Part shown: positions 17,391 through 24,233 of the stretch, piece by piece
Position numbering within the stretch: the stretch's first letter is position 1
Layout: every line of letters starts with the position of its first letter
From: Alphaproteobacteria bacterium UBA6324
Lineage (GTDB): Bacteria; Pseudomonadota; Alphaproteobacteria; CAAGCB01; CAG-977
NCBI GenBank assembly: GCA_002439085.1
Contig: DJSW01000007.1
Location: 1 to 64,000 of the forward strand
Reading direction: 5' to 3'
Length of the DNA: 64,000 nt
Position numbers and translations under genes: made by a program
The notes under the pieces: generated by a model
The model's database searches: none
Told to the model about the DNA's origin: nothing
Seen by the model: only the letters and a program-made list of their open reading frames with translations

Positions 17391-17718
17391 TCGTTTTGCC
17401 TCCCCCGTTCTGCGAATAGTCGAAAAAGGAAGGCTCGGCATCATCTGCGGGAAAAGCGGCGATGCCTTCCGCCATACCGTCCGCAGCCGGTTCCGCGGCT
17501 GCGGACACAACGTCGGAGGCGGTATTGACAGGCAGATCAAAGAAATCATTAGGCGTGACCGCGCCGTTCGTCGCGTCGAATATTTTCCGCATCACGTCGG
17601 AACGCGGAATCCGCTGCCCAAGACAGAAACAGCTGATCGCTTGTGCCGATGTTCCGACGAGAGCAGCAAACTCGGCTTGGGTGATTTTGTTCGATTTTAA
17701 ATAAAAACGTATTTTCAT
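17383..17718 (-). CDS. Cro-like phage regulator
   Basis: This 111-residue protein begins with a helix-turn-helix (KITQAEFAALVGTSAQAISCFC, split here for length as residues 11-32) and the phrase GQRIPRSDVMRKIFDATNGAVTPNDFF, which is the classic Cro/YdaS-type layout. It diverges from the CI-like repressor at 17807 and is first in the leftward early operon. Its ATG is only about four bases from the predicted transcription start, so the message may be nearly leaderless. It likely turns down the repressor during lytic growth. Confidence 0.8.
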   Translation of the reverse strand: MKIRFYLKSNKITQAEFAALVGTSAQAISCFCLGQRIPRSDVMRKIFDATNGAVTPNDFFDLPVNTASDVVSAAAEPAADGMAEGIAAFPADDAEPSFFDYSQNGGGKTNA

Positions 17719-17806
17719 AATCCAACATTATGTAGGATTTTTGAAAAAGTAGTCAAGAAAAAAATCTGCACTATGCGGATAGATTTGTTTTCAAGGAGTC
17801 TTTAAA
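17719..17806. promoter_or_regulatory. Immunity switch: divergent promoter and operators
   Basis: The 88-base gap separates the Cro-like and CI-like genes. A minus-strand promoter is visible: TTGACT (17756-17751) and TACATA (17734-17729), 16 bases apart. The -10 overlaps the inverted repeat AATCC-aacattatgta-GGATT. A second site, AATCTGCACTATGCGGAT (about 17763-17780), has related half-sites. These are the likely repressor operators. The plus-strand gene has a good ribosome site (aaggag, 17793-17798). Confidence 0.6.
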
Positions 17807-18133
17807 ATGGCTGGTATGAAGGAAATTCAACAAAAAACAGCGCTATACAAAATCCGCAAAGCGCGGGGAATGTCGCAAAAACAACTCGCCGAAGCAGTGA
17901 ACGCATCGAATCAGCAGATTTCATGCCTTGAAAACGGCGACCGGAAGTTGGCTCCGGAATGGATAGAACGTCTGTCCAAAGCGTTGAACTGTTCAAAAGG
18001 GGAACTCTTGGGCGAGGAAGGCATTTCCGAAGAAGAGCGGGAAATCTTGGATATGTACAAACAGCTGTCCGCCGACCAGAAAAACGTCATCAAATCGACC
18101 TTGTCCGCCTTTCTTTCCGCCGCGGGAAAGTAA
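17807..18133 (+). CDS. CI-like prophage repressor (XRE family, short)
   Basis: The 108-residue protein has an N-terminal helix-turn-helix (ARGMSQKQLAEAVNASNQQ, then ISCLENGDRKL) and an acidic C-terminal helix (EEEREILDMYKQLSADQKN). It lacks the peptidase-like domain of lambda CI, so RecA-driven self-cleavage is not expected; antirepression through the BRO-N protein at 25009 would fit instead. It diverges from the Cro-like gene. An alternate start is Met 4; the first ATG follows a good ribosome site. Confidence 0.8.
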   Translation: MAGMKEIQQKTALYKIRKARGMSQKQLAEAVNASNQQISCLENGDRKLAPEWIERLSKALNCSKGELLGEEGISEEEREILDMYKQLSADQKNVIKSTLSAFLSAAGK

Positions 18134-18173
18134 GAATTATATTCTTGACATTTACGAATTAAATTCTTACTCT
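18132..18173 (+). promoter_or_regulatory. Promoter with palindromic operators for the toxin-antitoxin pair
   Basis: TTGACA (18145-18150) and TACTCT (18168-18173) are 17 bases apart. Two palindromes overlap it: AAGAATTATATTCTT (18132-18146) across the -35, and GAATTAAATTC (18156-18166) in the spacer. This is the usual arrangement for autorepression by an antitoxin. Confidence 0.65.
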
Positions 18174-18193
18174 GGAATCAGAAAGGGCGGAAT

Positions 18194-18442
18194 ATGCAGA
18201 TTCGTTATTCAAAACAGGCTGAAAATTTTCTAAAAAAGGTTCAGCGTAAACAACGTGAAACGATTATTACCAAAATTCACCAATACGCGGATGATCCGCA
18301 AAGCTTGAAAAACATGGTGAAAAAACTGCAAAACAGCCCGTTCAGCCGCTTGCGCGTCGGCGATTACAGGGTGGTTTTCGACGAAGACGGCAACGTCATG
18401 CTGATCGAACGCATCGAAACGCGCGGAAACGTTTATAAATAG
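18194..18442 (+). CDS. RelE/ParE-family toxin
   Basis: The 82-residue basic protein has the RelE fold pattern: YSKQAENFLKKVQRK at the N-terminus, the middle KKLQNSPFSRLRVGDYRVVF, and the C-terminal strand VMLIERIETRGNVYK. The conserved R-x-G-DYR segment and the final Arg/Tyr residues match mRNA interferases that act at the ribosome. It is first in a two-gene operon with an HTH antitoxin 12 bases downstream. Toxin-first order is seen in HigBA-like modules. On a prophage it may stabilise the element or block other phages. Confidence 0.85.
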   Translation: MQIRYSKQAENFLKKVQRKQRETIITKIHQYADDPQSLKNMVKKLQNSPFSRLRVGDYRVVFDEDGNVMLIERIETRGNVYK

Positions 18443-18454
18443 GAGGGATAAGCC

Positions 18455-18820
18455 ATGAACAGCATAGCAAAAATCAATATCAAAGGCGAAGATTTCGCCC
18501 TTATCCCGTGGGAAGATTACGAAGATTTGGCGGACATCGCCGCTTATAACGATTTTCAGCGCAAACTCGCCGCCGGCGAAGAGGAGTTCTTTCCCGCCGA
18601 AATCGTCGAAAGCATACTGTTGGACGGCGCGAATCCCGTCAAAGTCTATCGCGAATACCGCGGCAAATCGGTTGACGAAGCGTGCGCCGCGACGGGCATT
18701 TCCAAGGACTACTGGAAAAAACTGGAAAAGGGCGTCGCCATCGGATCCGTCGCGACCCTGAAAAAAATCGCGAAGTTTTTGAACGTCACGATGGAAATGC
18801 TGACCCCCTGCGACGACTGA
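18455..18820 (+). CDS. HTH antitoxin partner of the RelE-type toxin
   Basis: The 121-residue acidic protein has an N-terminal antitoxin-type segment (FALIPWEDYEDLADIAAYNDF) and a C-terminal XRE-like helix-turn-helix (SVDEACAATGISKDYWKKLEKG, about residues 80-101). The first segment resembles the toxin-neutralising part of HTH antitoxins paired with RelE toxins. The C-terminal DNA-binding domain would bind the palindromes upstream of the toxin gene. Start at 18455 is supported by aggaggg. Confidence 0.85.
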   Translation: MNSIAKINIKGEDFALIPWEDYEDLADIAAYNDFQRKLAAGEEEFFPAEIVESILLDGANPVKVYREYRGKSVDEACAATGISKDYWKKLEKGVAIGSVATLKKIAKFLNVTMEMLTPCDD

Positions 18821-18837
18821 ATATAACATATTTGTTA

Positions 18838-18866
18838 TTGACTGCGGCGCGAAAAAACGCTATGCT
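18838..18866 (+). promoter_or_regulatory. Promoter for the DUF4160 operon, with inverted repeat
   Basis: TTGACT (18838-18843) and TATGCT (18861-18866) are 17 bases apart. The inverted repeat ATAACA-tatt-TGTTAT (18823-18838) ends on the -35 box and is a probable operator, perhaps for the HTH protein at the end of the operon. Confidence 0.6.
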
Positions 18867-18897
18867 TTAAACATCACAAGAACAAAAGGATGCGGAT

Positions 18898-19152
18898 ATG
18901 CCTGTAATCGCCAGATTTTACGGTTTGATTATCAAAATGTTTTTCATCAGCGCGGATCATAACCCGCCCCATATCCATGCGTCCTACGGCGAATACGACG
19001 CGGCGTTCGACATCAACACGTCGGAATTGATCGCGGGCGATTTGCCCAAACGCGCGCAAGGTCTTGTCGTCGAATGGATCGGACTGCACCGCGCGGAACT
19101 GTTGGAAATGTGGAAACGGCAGGAATTTAAAGAACTGCCGCCCCTGCAATGA
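18898..19152 (+). CDS. DUF4160 domain protein
   Basis: The 84-residue protein matches DUF4160, with its hallmark ADHNPPHIHASYGEYDA (residues 19-35). The histidine-rich PPHIHA motif is diagnostic. DUF4160 genes very often pair with DUF2442 genes, as here, and the pair has toxin-antitoxin-like distribution. The biochemical activity is not established. It is followed directly by DUF2442 and then an HTH gene. Confidence 0.85.
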   Translation: MPVIARFYGLIIKMFFISADHNPPHIHASYGEYDAAFDINTSELIAGDLPKRAQGLVVEWIGLHRAELLEMWKRQEFKELPPLQ

Positions 19153-19164
19153 ATGGAGGTCGCC

Positions 19165-19440
19165 ATGCACGCGATTGTCAAAAAAATCGAACCCTTGCCG
19201 AAATATCGGCTGATGGCGCTGTTTGACAACGGCGAACGGCGGATTTACGACGTTACGCCGTGGATTGAAAACAAACGCGCTTTTGCCCCGTTGCGCGATA
19301 CGCGGGGATTGTTTGAACGCGTCCGAACGGATTTCGGCGGCATGGGCATCGCCTGGAATGACGAAATCGACTTGGACGCGGACGAATTGTGGGAACACGG
19401 AATCGCGCCAACCGTTCCCGTTCGGGACGCCGCGCCATGA
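19165..19440 (+). CDS. DUF2442 domain protein
   Basis: Using the ATG at 19165 (MHAIVKKIEPLPKYRLMALFDNGERR) the protein has 91 residues; it follows a good ribosome site (ggaggt). The pattern of a ligand strand LMALFDNGERRIYDV and later MGIAWNDEIDLDADELWEHG matches DUF2442, a small partner of DUF4160. Its end overlaps the downstream HTH gene by ATGA. The activity is not known. Confidence 0.85.
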   Translation: MHAIVKKIEPLPKYRLMALFDNGERRIYDVTPWIENKRAFAPLRDTRGLFERVRTDFGGMGIAWNDEIDLDADELWEHGIAPTVPVRDAAP

Positions 19441-19640
19441 CTTGCGACGAAATCATCGACGCCCTGATCGCGCGGCGGCAGGAATCGGGACTGACCCAGA
19501 AAGATTTGGCGGAACGCGTGCATCTGGCGCAATCGGCGATCGCGCGGTTTGAAAGCAAACGGGTTTCCCCCGGTTGGAGCACGGTGACGAAAATCGCCGA
19601 CGCGTTGGACTGCAAAATCGTCATCGAACGCAAACCCTGA
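19437..19640 (+). CDS. XRE-family HTH regulator (antitoxin-like)
   Basis: Starting at 19437 the protein is 67 residues and almost entirely a helix-turn-helix domain (SGLTQKDLAERVHLAQSAIARFESKR, residues about 17-42). Translation is coupled to DUF2442 by an ATGA overlap. A regulator as third gene in a DUF4160-DUF2442 operon suggests an autorepressing addiction-type module. The inverted repeat at 18823 is its likely target. Confidence 0.8.
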   Translation: MTCDEIIDALIARRQESGLTQKDLAERVHLAQSAIARFESKRVSPGWSTVTKIADALDCKIVIERKP

Positions 19641-19660
19641 CCGTTCCGCCCCTCCCTCCA

Positions 19661-19685
19661 ATCCCCGCGGCGACGGGGATTTTTC
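19661..19685 (+). terminator. Rho-independent terminator
   Basis: The stem ATCCCCG/CGGGGAT with a 6-base loop is followed by five T and ends the DUF4160 operon. Confidence 0.75.
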
Positions 19686-19724
19686 TTGCCCTTTTTAAAA
19701 TCCCACATTTTGTTGTTTTTATTC

Positions 19725-19753
19725 TTGACAATTAAATCCGCATTTTGTAGATT
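19725..19753 (+). promoter_or_regulatory. Promoter for the excisionase-integrase operon
   Basis: TTGACA (19725-19730) and TAGATT (19748-19753) are 17 bases apart. The spacer (AATCCGCATTTTGTAGATT) resembles the second operator site at 17763, so the CI-like repressor may also control integration genes. Confidence 0.6.
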
Positions 19754-19778
19754 TTAAGAAAAACAAAGGGAGGTCATC

Positions 19779-20045
19779 ATGCGCACCTGTATCACGACAT
19801 CGGAAACGGCGGCGAAACTGGGCAAGACGGTAAATTGGCTTTACCGTCACCGCGGCGAACTGGTCGCGAAGTTTGGTTTTCCGCGTCCTTTGGCGGCGAC
19901 GGGGTGCTACGACGAACTGGCGGTCGATTTGTGGATCGACGCGCAAAGCGGTTTGTCCGGTTCGGAACAGTCGGACAAACACGAACAAATCGCCGCGGAC
20001 GACCGCATCCTTAAACGAATTGCCGCATTTTCCCGCGCAAATTAA
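19779..20045 (+). CDS. Excisionase-like DNA-binding protein (AlpA type)
   Basis: The 88-residue protein begins with a winged-helix pattern (TSETAAKLGKTVNWLYRHR) followed by FGFPRPLAATGCYDELAVDLWIDA, which is typical of AlpA/excisionase proteins. It ends 11 bases before the integrase. Such proteins set the direction of recombination or activate the integrase. The ribosome site aaagggaggt is strong. Confidence 0.75.
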   Translation: MRTCITTSETAAKLGKTVNWLYRHRGELVAKFGFPRPLAATGCYDELAVDLWIDAQSGLSGSEQSDKHEQIAADDRILKRIAAFSRAN

Positions 20046-20056
20046 GGAGAAACGAA

Positions 20057-21145
20057 ATGGCTATACGCTTTTTCATCACCAAACGCGACAAAAACGGGGA
20101 ACGCTACTACTGGCAGGTTCCCGCGTATTTAAAGGCTTTCGGCTGGAAAACCGAAGCCCTGCCGGATGATAGGGAATCCGCCATGGAACAGGCGATTCGC
20201 CTGAACGCCGAACTGGACGCGTGGAAAATCAGAAACCCCGACGTCAAACCGGCGCAGAACGTCCGTCCCGCTCCGGCGCGGCAGGGAACGATCGACGCGG
20301 TCATCGACGAATACCGCGCGTCCCGCAAATTCCGCGAAATCATCGCGCCGACGACGCGCGCGAACTATGAACTGCGCTTTAAGTACATCGTCGAAGCGTT
20401 CGGCGGCGAACAAGTCAACCATATACGCCCCGAACACGTCGCGGCGTTTTACGACGCTTTGCTGAACCGGTTCGGCGTCTTTACGGCGAACGAAATCCTG
20501 AAAGTCTTTTCGATTTTGATGTCGCAGGCGCGCGACGACGCGGCGTTTTTGTTCAAAAAAGTGAACAAGGTCAAAGCCCCGTCCCGCACTTCCGTCTGGA
20601 CGCCCGAAGCCGCCGAAGCTTTTCTGCGCGTCGCCGAAGCCGAACGTCCGTCAATGGCGCTTGCGTTCCGGCTGGCGATTGCGATCGGACAGCGGCAGGG
20701 CGACATCTTGACGCTGAAATGGTCGGATTACCGGGACGGCAAAATCCGTTTGGTGCAAAACAAAACAAAAGCGTCCGTCTGCGTGGAGGTGTACGGCAAA
20801 ACAAAGGAAATGCTGGACACCGCGCCGAAAAGATCGCTGTTCGTCATCGCGTCCGAGGAAACGGGCTTTCCCTACAAACGCGACAATTTCAAACACGTTT
20901 TCGCGCGCTTGAAAGCCAAAGCGCAGGCGCAGAATCCGCACATCGACTTTTCGGATTTGAAATTCATCGACCTGCGGCGCACGGCGGCGGTCAGAATGGC
21001 GGAAAGCGGCTGCACCGCGTTTGAACTTTCGGCGGTGACGGGACACAACATCACGAAATCGCAGAAGATTTTGGAGGTTTACTGCCCGCGTTCGGACGCC
21101 ATGGCGCACAACGCGATCGAAAAACTGAAACAGAAATTCGGCTGA
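20057..21145 (+). CDS. int: Tyrosine recombinase, prophage integrase
   Basis: The 362-residue protein has an N-terminal arm-binding region, a SAM-like core-binding domain (about 75-170) and a catalytic domain. Visible active-site residues are Arg 213 (IGQRQGDILTLKW), Arg 307 in IDLRRTA, His 330 in VTGHN, and the nucleophile Tyr 342 in EVYCPRSD. The usual first His of the HxxR motif is replaced in this protein, a tolerated variation. It would integrate the phage, most likely at the 3' end of tRNA-Thr at 25647. Confidence 0.92.
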   Translation: MAIRFFITKRDKNGERYYWQVPAYLKAFGWKTEALPDDRESAMEQAIRLNAELDAWKIRNPDVKPAQNVRPAPARQGTIDAVIDEYRASRKFREIIAPTTRANYELRFKYIVEAFGGEQVNHIRPEHVAAFYDALLNRFGVFTANEILKVFSILMSQARDDAAFLFKKVNKVKAPSRTSVWTPEAAEAFLRVAEAERPSMALAFRLAIAIGQRQGDILTLKWSDYRDGKIRLVQNKTKASVCVEVYGKTKEMLDTAPKRSLFVIASEETGFPYKRDNFKHVFARLKAKAQAQNPHIDFSDLKFIDLRRTAAVRMAESGCTAFELSAVTGHNITKSQKILEVYCPRSDAMAHNAIEKLKQKFG

Positions 21146-21347
21146 CAAAGCCGAACAGAGGGGCGGCGGCGAAATACCCAATACGCCGCGGGGTCGTCGT
21201 AAGCCATGGAAGACGCCCCTCTTAAACCACGGCGGAACGGCGAAAAAACGCTTTTGGAAAGGCGTCTGATGCACCGTTCCGTCCCCTTTAACAAAAAAGG
21301 GCGCGCCTTGTCGGAAAGGACACGCCCCCAAAATAGGAACAAAAGAA
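21146..21347. other. Non-coding gap with a long inverted repeat
   Basis: The 200 bases after the integrase show no gene. AGAGGGGCG (21157-21165) pairs with CGCCCCTCT (21214-21222) to form a stem of nine pairs around a structured loop that includes gccgcgg. A second GC-rich stem (gggcgcgcc/ggacacgccc) lies near 21299-21330. It may be a terminator, an RNA gene or part of the attachment region. I see no clear poly-T end. Confidence 0.4.
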
Positions 21348-21509
21348 ATGATAACACGACAAATCCCACCCGCGCAACTGCTTTTCACGTTATCGCACCC
21401 GATGACGCCGCGCCGCATCAAAAAAATGCGCCGCGCCCGCCTGCTGAAACGCTTTGCGCTGATTTTAACCGTCGCGGCGATTACCGCCTGCGCAATGATT
21501 GGAGGCTGA
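21348..21509 (+). CDS. Small basic protein, possible lipoprotein-like tail, 53 residues
   Basis: An ATG at 21348 follows a weak ribosome site and gives a basic peptide (RRIKKMRRARLLKRF) followed by a hydrophobic end (LILTVAAITACAMIGG). It ends one base before the next small ORF. The C-terminal hydrophobic segment may be a membrane anchor. The peptide is not recognised and the reading frame is supported only by phasing with the next gene and by codon use. Confidence 0.4.
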   Translation: MITRQIPPAQLLFTLSHPMTPRRIKKMRRARLLKRFALILTVAAITACAMIGG

Positions 21510-21545
21510 AATGGCTGAATTTTATGTAAGAGAAAAAAAATTTTC

Positions 21546-21746
21546 ATGGACGACGGCACGGTGTCCCTGCACATCGCGGACTTGCGGCCGGAGCTGACGG
21601 AAACGCAAAAAATCAAAATCGGAGATGCCTTAAAAAAAGAAGGCGCCAAATACGACGATTTGTTTTCCCTGCTTTCTGCGGCGGATTCCCACCTTTACGA
21701 GGCGCGGTACGCGCTTAACGAAGCAATGCAACAAATGGGAGATTGA
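21546..21746 (+). CDS. Small phage protein; 5' end probably shifted at an A8 run
   Basis: The in-frame start at 21546 gives 66 residues (MDDGTVSLHIADLRPEL). A better start with a strong ribosome site (ggaggct) is ATG 21511, which reads MAEFYVREKK and then stops in the wrong frame. Adding one A to the A8 run at 21533-21540 joins the two as MAEFYVREKKIFMDDGT. So the true gene is probably 77-78 residues and carries a homopolymer frameshift, or uses slippage. Helical, no domain recognised. Confidence 0.5.
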   Translation: MDDGTVSLHIADLRPELTETQKIKIGDALKKEGAKYDDLFSLLSAADSHLYEARYALNEAMQQMGD

Positions 21747-21747
21747 A

Positions 21748-22029
21748 ATGGCTGAAGAAAACAAAAACGAATACGAAACGGCGCTGAAAAACGCGCTGAA
21801 AATGCTGGAAACGGCGAAAGCCTTTGTCGTCGCGACCGGCGACGGCATGATCGGGTTCGCCTCGGTCGGCGTGCCGGCGAAAGATGAAGCCGTGTCGCTG
21901 TACACGTGCGTTGTGTCGCTGGTCACGGCCCTCAAAAAAATGCCGCCGGAGGCGCTGCTTTTGATTTTGAAAGCGGTCCACGACGATGACACGGACGCGG
22001 CCGCCGAAACCGCCTCGACGATCCAATGA
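21748..22029 (+). CDS. Small phage protein of unknown function, 93 residues
   Basis: The protein is acidic at the start (MAEENKNEYETAL) and mostly helical, with Ala-rich amphipathic segments (residues 20-80). It follows the previous ORF by one base and overlaps the methyltransferase region at its end. Its start shares MAE with the upstream small protein. No domain is recognised. It lies in the cargo operon and is probably co-transcribed with the methyltransferase. Confidence 0.55.
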   Translation: MAEENKNEYETALKNALKMLETAKAFVVATGDGMIGFASVGVPAKDEAVSLYTCVVSLVTALKKMPPEALLLILKAVHDDDTDAAAETASTIQ

Positions 22030-22037
22030 GGCGCGCC

Positions 22038-22520
22038 ATGAATGAAACTCGCCCGATTTTAGACGCCTGCTGCGGCGGCCGGATGTGGTGGTTCGACAAG
22101 AACGACGACCGCATCTTGTCGATGGATATCCGCCGCGTCCCGCCGGAACGGCTGAGCAACCGCGCTGTTTTTGAAGTGTCGCCGGATGTTTTCGCCGATT
22201 TTCGCGCGATGCCGTTTCCTGACGGCTCGTTTGAAATGGTGCTGTTTGATCCGCCGCACTTGCGCTGCGGCCGCAGCAGTTTTTTGTTCAAAAAGTACGG
22301 AACCGTCGAAAAGGATTGGGCCGAAACCTTGCGTAAAGGCTTTGCGGAATGTTTCCGCGTTTTAAAACCGCGCGGAACGCTGATTTTCAAATGGTCAAGC
22401 GGTTTCAAAGACCTGCCGACGGTTCTGGCTTTGACCGACGAACGGCCGGTCATCATACATCAATCAAAATCTAACAAAGGCACGGCGACCACTTCGTTTG
22501 CCGTATTTCTTAAAAACTGA
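22038..22520 (+). CDS. SAM-dependent methyltransferase-like protein (phage)
   Basis: The start at 22038 (MNETRPILDACCGGRMWWFD) gives 160 residues and has a ribosome site overlapping the previous stop; an ATG 12 bases upstream is the alternative. The motifs are a glycine-rich SAM loop (DACCGG), an acidic ISMDIRR, and MVLFDPPHLR, similar to the catalytic DPPH of some DNA methyltransferases. Later FRVLKPRGTLIFKWSS is typical of class I folds. It probably modifies DNA to escape restriction, but the base target cannot be read from sequence. Confidence 0.75.
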   Translation: MNETRPILDACCGGRMWWFDKNDDRILSMDIRRVPPERLSNRAVFEVSPDVFADFRAMPFPDGSFEMVLFDPPHLRCGRSSFLFKKYGTVEKDWAETLRKGFAECFRVLKPRGTLIFKWSSGFKDLPTVLALTDERPVIIHQSKSNKGTATTSFAVFLKN

Positions 22521-22532
22521 AAGGACGAAACA

Positions 22533-22799
22533 ATGAAAACCGAAATAGAACACAAGTACGCGATGGGGCAAACGGTCTGGCTGTTGTTGCAGGATCGCTC
22601 ATGTAATTGGCGGATAAGGAAGAAAAAAGGGTTCGTCATCAACTACATTCGCTTTACCATTCCAAAAATCGGCCAGCGCGAAATCCTCTATACGTTTGAA
22701 GGCTACCGTTCGCACTATATGACCTATGAAAAGGACGTTTTTCCGACATTGGAAGCCGCTCAAGAGGAGTGCAAACGAAGAAACGAATGGAGAAAATAA
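22533..22799 (+). CDS. Small phage protein, 88 residues
   Basis: The protein starts MKTEIEHKYAMGQTVWLLLQDR and has alternating hydrophobic and charged residues suggestive of a small beta barrel, like SH3-type or Kow-like folds. The C-terminus is a charged helix (EAAQEECKRRNEW). Ribosome site aaggacg precedes it. It is followed by a similar-style small ORF after 3 bases. The function is not known. Confidence 0.55.
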   Translation: MKTEIEHKYAMGQTVWLLLQDRSCNWRIRKKKGFVINYIRFTIPKIGQREILYTFEGYRSHYMTYEKDVFPTLEAAQEECKRRNEWRK

Positions 22800-22802
22800 A
22801 AA

Positions 22803-22991
22803 ATGAAAGATTTTAACGTCGGCGAAAAAATTCAAATTCTGATTGATGACGAAATTTTTGAAGCGGTTGTCAGCGATAAATCGGTTCGTGAAACCCGTTG
22901 TGAAATCACCACTCATTATTGGCTGGACGTTTGCAAAAACGGCTGGTCAATCAGTCTTTCAAAAGTTTTGGAAAAGAGGGCGAAAAAATGA
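22803..22991 (+). CDS. Small phage protein, 62 residues
   Basis: It begins MKDFNVGEKIQILIDDEIFEA and appears beta-rich. The protein resembles its upstream neighbour in size and composition but not in clear sequence. Its stop overlaps the start of the ASCH gene by four bases (ATGA), which supports translation. Base composition is a little more AT-rich than the host genes. Confidence 0.55.
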   Translation: MKDFNVGEKIQILIDDEIFEAVVSDKSVRETRCEITTHYWLDVCKNGWSISLSKVLEKRAKK

Positions 22992-23587
22992 GCAAAGAAG
23001 ACAAAATCCTTGACCTTGTGGTCAAAGGCGAATGGTTCGACAAAATCAAATCGGGCGAAAAAACGCACGAATTTAGGGAAAGAAACCGCTACTGGGATCA
23101 GCGGCTTGGCCTCGATGTTTATTGTCACGAAGTCAAAGATTCTACGGATCCCTTGGAACGCGCGAGTGCGCGCCAAAGTATGCGTTATAAGGCCGTCCGT
23201 TTCCGCCGCGGATATGCGGAAGACGCGGAACGAATGTTGTTCGGCATCAAATCAATCAGCATCGTGGACGGGCTTCAAACTGACCTGCACATTCACGATG
23301 ACGTTTTCGATATCGAACTGGGGGAACGCGTTGAACCAAAGTTTTCGTATGGTCAGGAAGTTTTTGCCGTGTTTTTTAAAAAGGAATGGCAAGTGAAGCC
23401 TGTCACGATTCTTTCTCACAAAACGCGCGGCGATTCTTTTTCATATGTTTGCGCGACGGCGGATTCGTTATGGGAACTTTTCCCCGAAGACCAGCTATTT
23501 CAGGCAGAGCAAGAAGCAGTCGCCGAAGCAAAGAACAGAACGAAATCCAGAAAAATCTGCCGTTTTAAAGAAAGGAATCTCTTATGA
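22988..23587 (+). CDS. ASCH/DUF3850-like domain protein
   Basis: With the ATG at 22988 the protein has 199 residues. Residues 1-45 (LVVKGEWFDKIKSGEKTHEFRE) have the typical start of ASCH-type RNA-binding or hydrolase domains, where the K-x-I-x-x-G-x-K-x-x-E-x-R pattern is diagnostic. The C-terminal part (TKSRKICRFKE) is basic and specific to this protein. ASCH proteins can bind RNA or act on modified nucleosides. Here it lies between small ORFs and an adenine methyltransferase. Confidence 0.75.
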   Translation: MSKEDKILDLVVKGEWFDKIKSGEKTHEFRERNRYWDQRLGLDVYCHEVKDSTDPLERASARQSMRYKAVRFRRGYAEDAERMLFGIKSISIVDGLQTDLHIHDDVFDIELGERVEPKFSYGQEVFAVFFKKEWQVKPVTILSHKTRGDSFSYVCATADSLWELFPEDQLFQAEQEAVAEAKNRTKSRKICRFKERNLL

Positions 23588-24150
23588 CCTCTTTTTTCTT
23601 GACGGCAATCGGCGGAAATAAAACGAACGATCGCCAGACCGAAGACTACTACGCGACGGAACCCGCGGCGGCTGATCTGCTGATCGCCGCCGAACCGTGG
23701 CTATCGAAAAACATCTGGGAACCGGCGTGCGGCGAGGGACACCTCGCCAAGCGTTTTGTCGAACGCGGATACGATGTCCGCGCGTCCGATTTGATCAATC
23801 GCGGATACGGCGATCAATACGATTTTTTCGACGCGTTTTTGGGCTACAATTATGACATCGTCACAAATCCGCCGTACAAGGACGCGGAACGGTTCGTCGC
23901 GCACGGGTGCGACCTCTTGTCCCCCGGACACCTGCTTTGTCTGTTTCTGAAAATCCAGTTTTTGGAATCCGTTGCCCGCGACGATTTGTTCGACCGCTAC
24001 CCGCCCGCGCGAATCCACGTTTGCCGCAAACGCATAAAATGCGCGAAAAACGGCGACTTTTCAGCTGTCAAATCGTCGCCGACCTGCTACGCGTGGTTCG
24101 TCTGGCAGAAAGGTTTCCACGACGGCAAAACCATCATTAACAGGATTTGA
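23584..24150 (+). CDS. DNA N6-adenine or N4-cytosine methyltransferase-like protein
   Basis: The 188-residue protein has a SAM-binding EPACGEGHL (about residues 46-54), an acidic strand end VRASDLINRG, and the catalytic NPPY (DIVTNPPYKDAERF, about residues 93-106). NPPY is the hallmark of gamma-type adenine or N4-cytosine methyltransferases. It is short, lacking an obvious target-recognition domain. The gene overlaps the ASCH gene by 4 bases (ATGA). A role in protecting phage DNA from restriction is likely. Confidence 0.8.
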   Translation: MTSFFLTAIGGNKTNDRQTEDYYATEPAAADLLIAAEPWLSKNIWEPACGEGHLAKRFVERGYDVRASDLINRGYGDQYDFFDAFLGYNYDIVTNPPYKDAERFVAHGCDLLSPGHLLCLFLKIQFLESVARDDLFDRYPPARIHVCRKRIKCAKNGDFSAVKSSPTCYAWFVWQKGFHDGKTIINRI

Positions 24151-24233
24151 TGGCTTCGGCGTATGCTCTTTTTTTGTTGACACTTCGAACGATGCGGACA
24201 GAATCAAAGCAAACGTTACGGGAAGGAATCGCC

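Noticed and set aside
20651..21649. A 332-codon minus-strand frame over the integrase
   Set aside because: Antisense to the integrase catalytic domain, with an unlikely composition.
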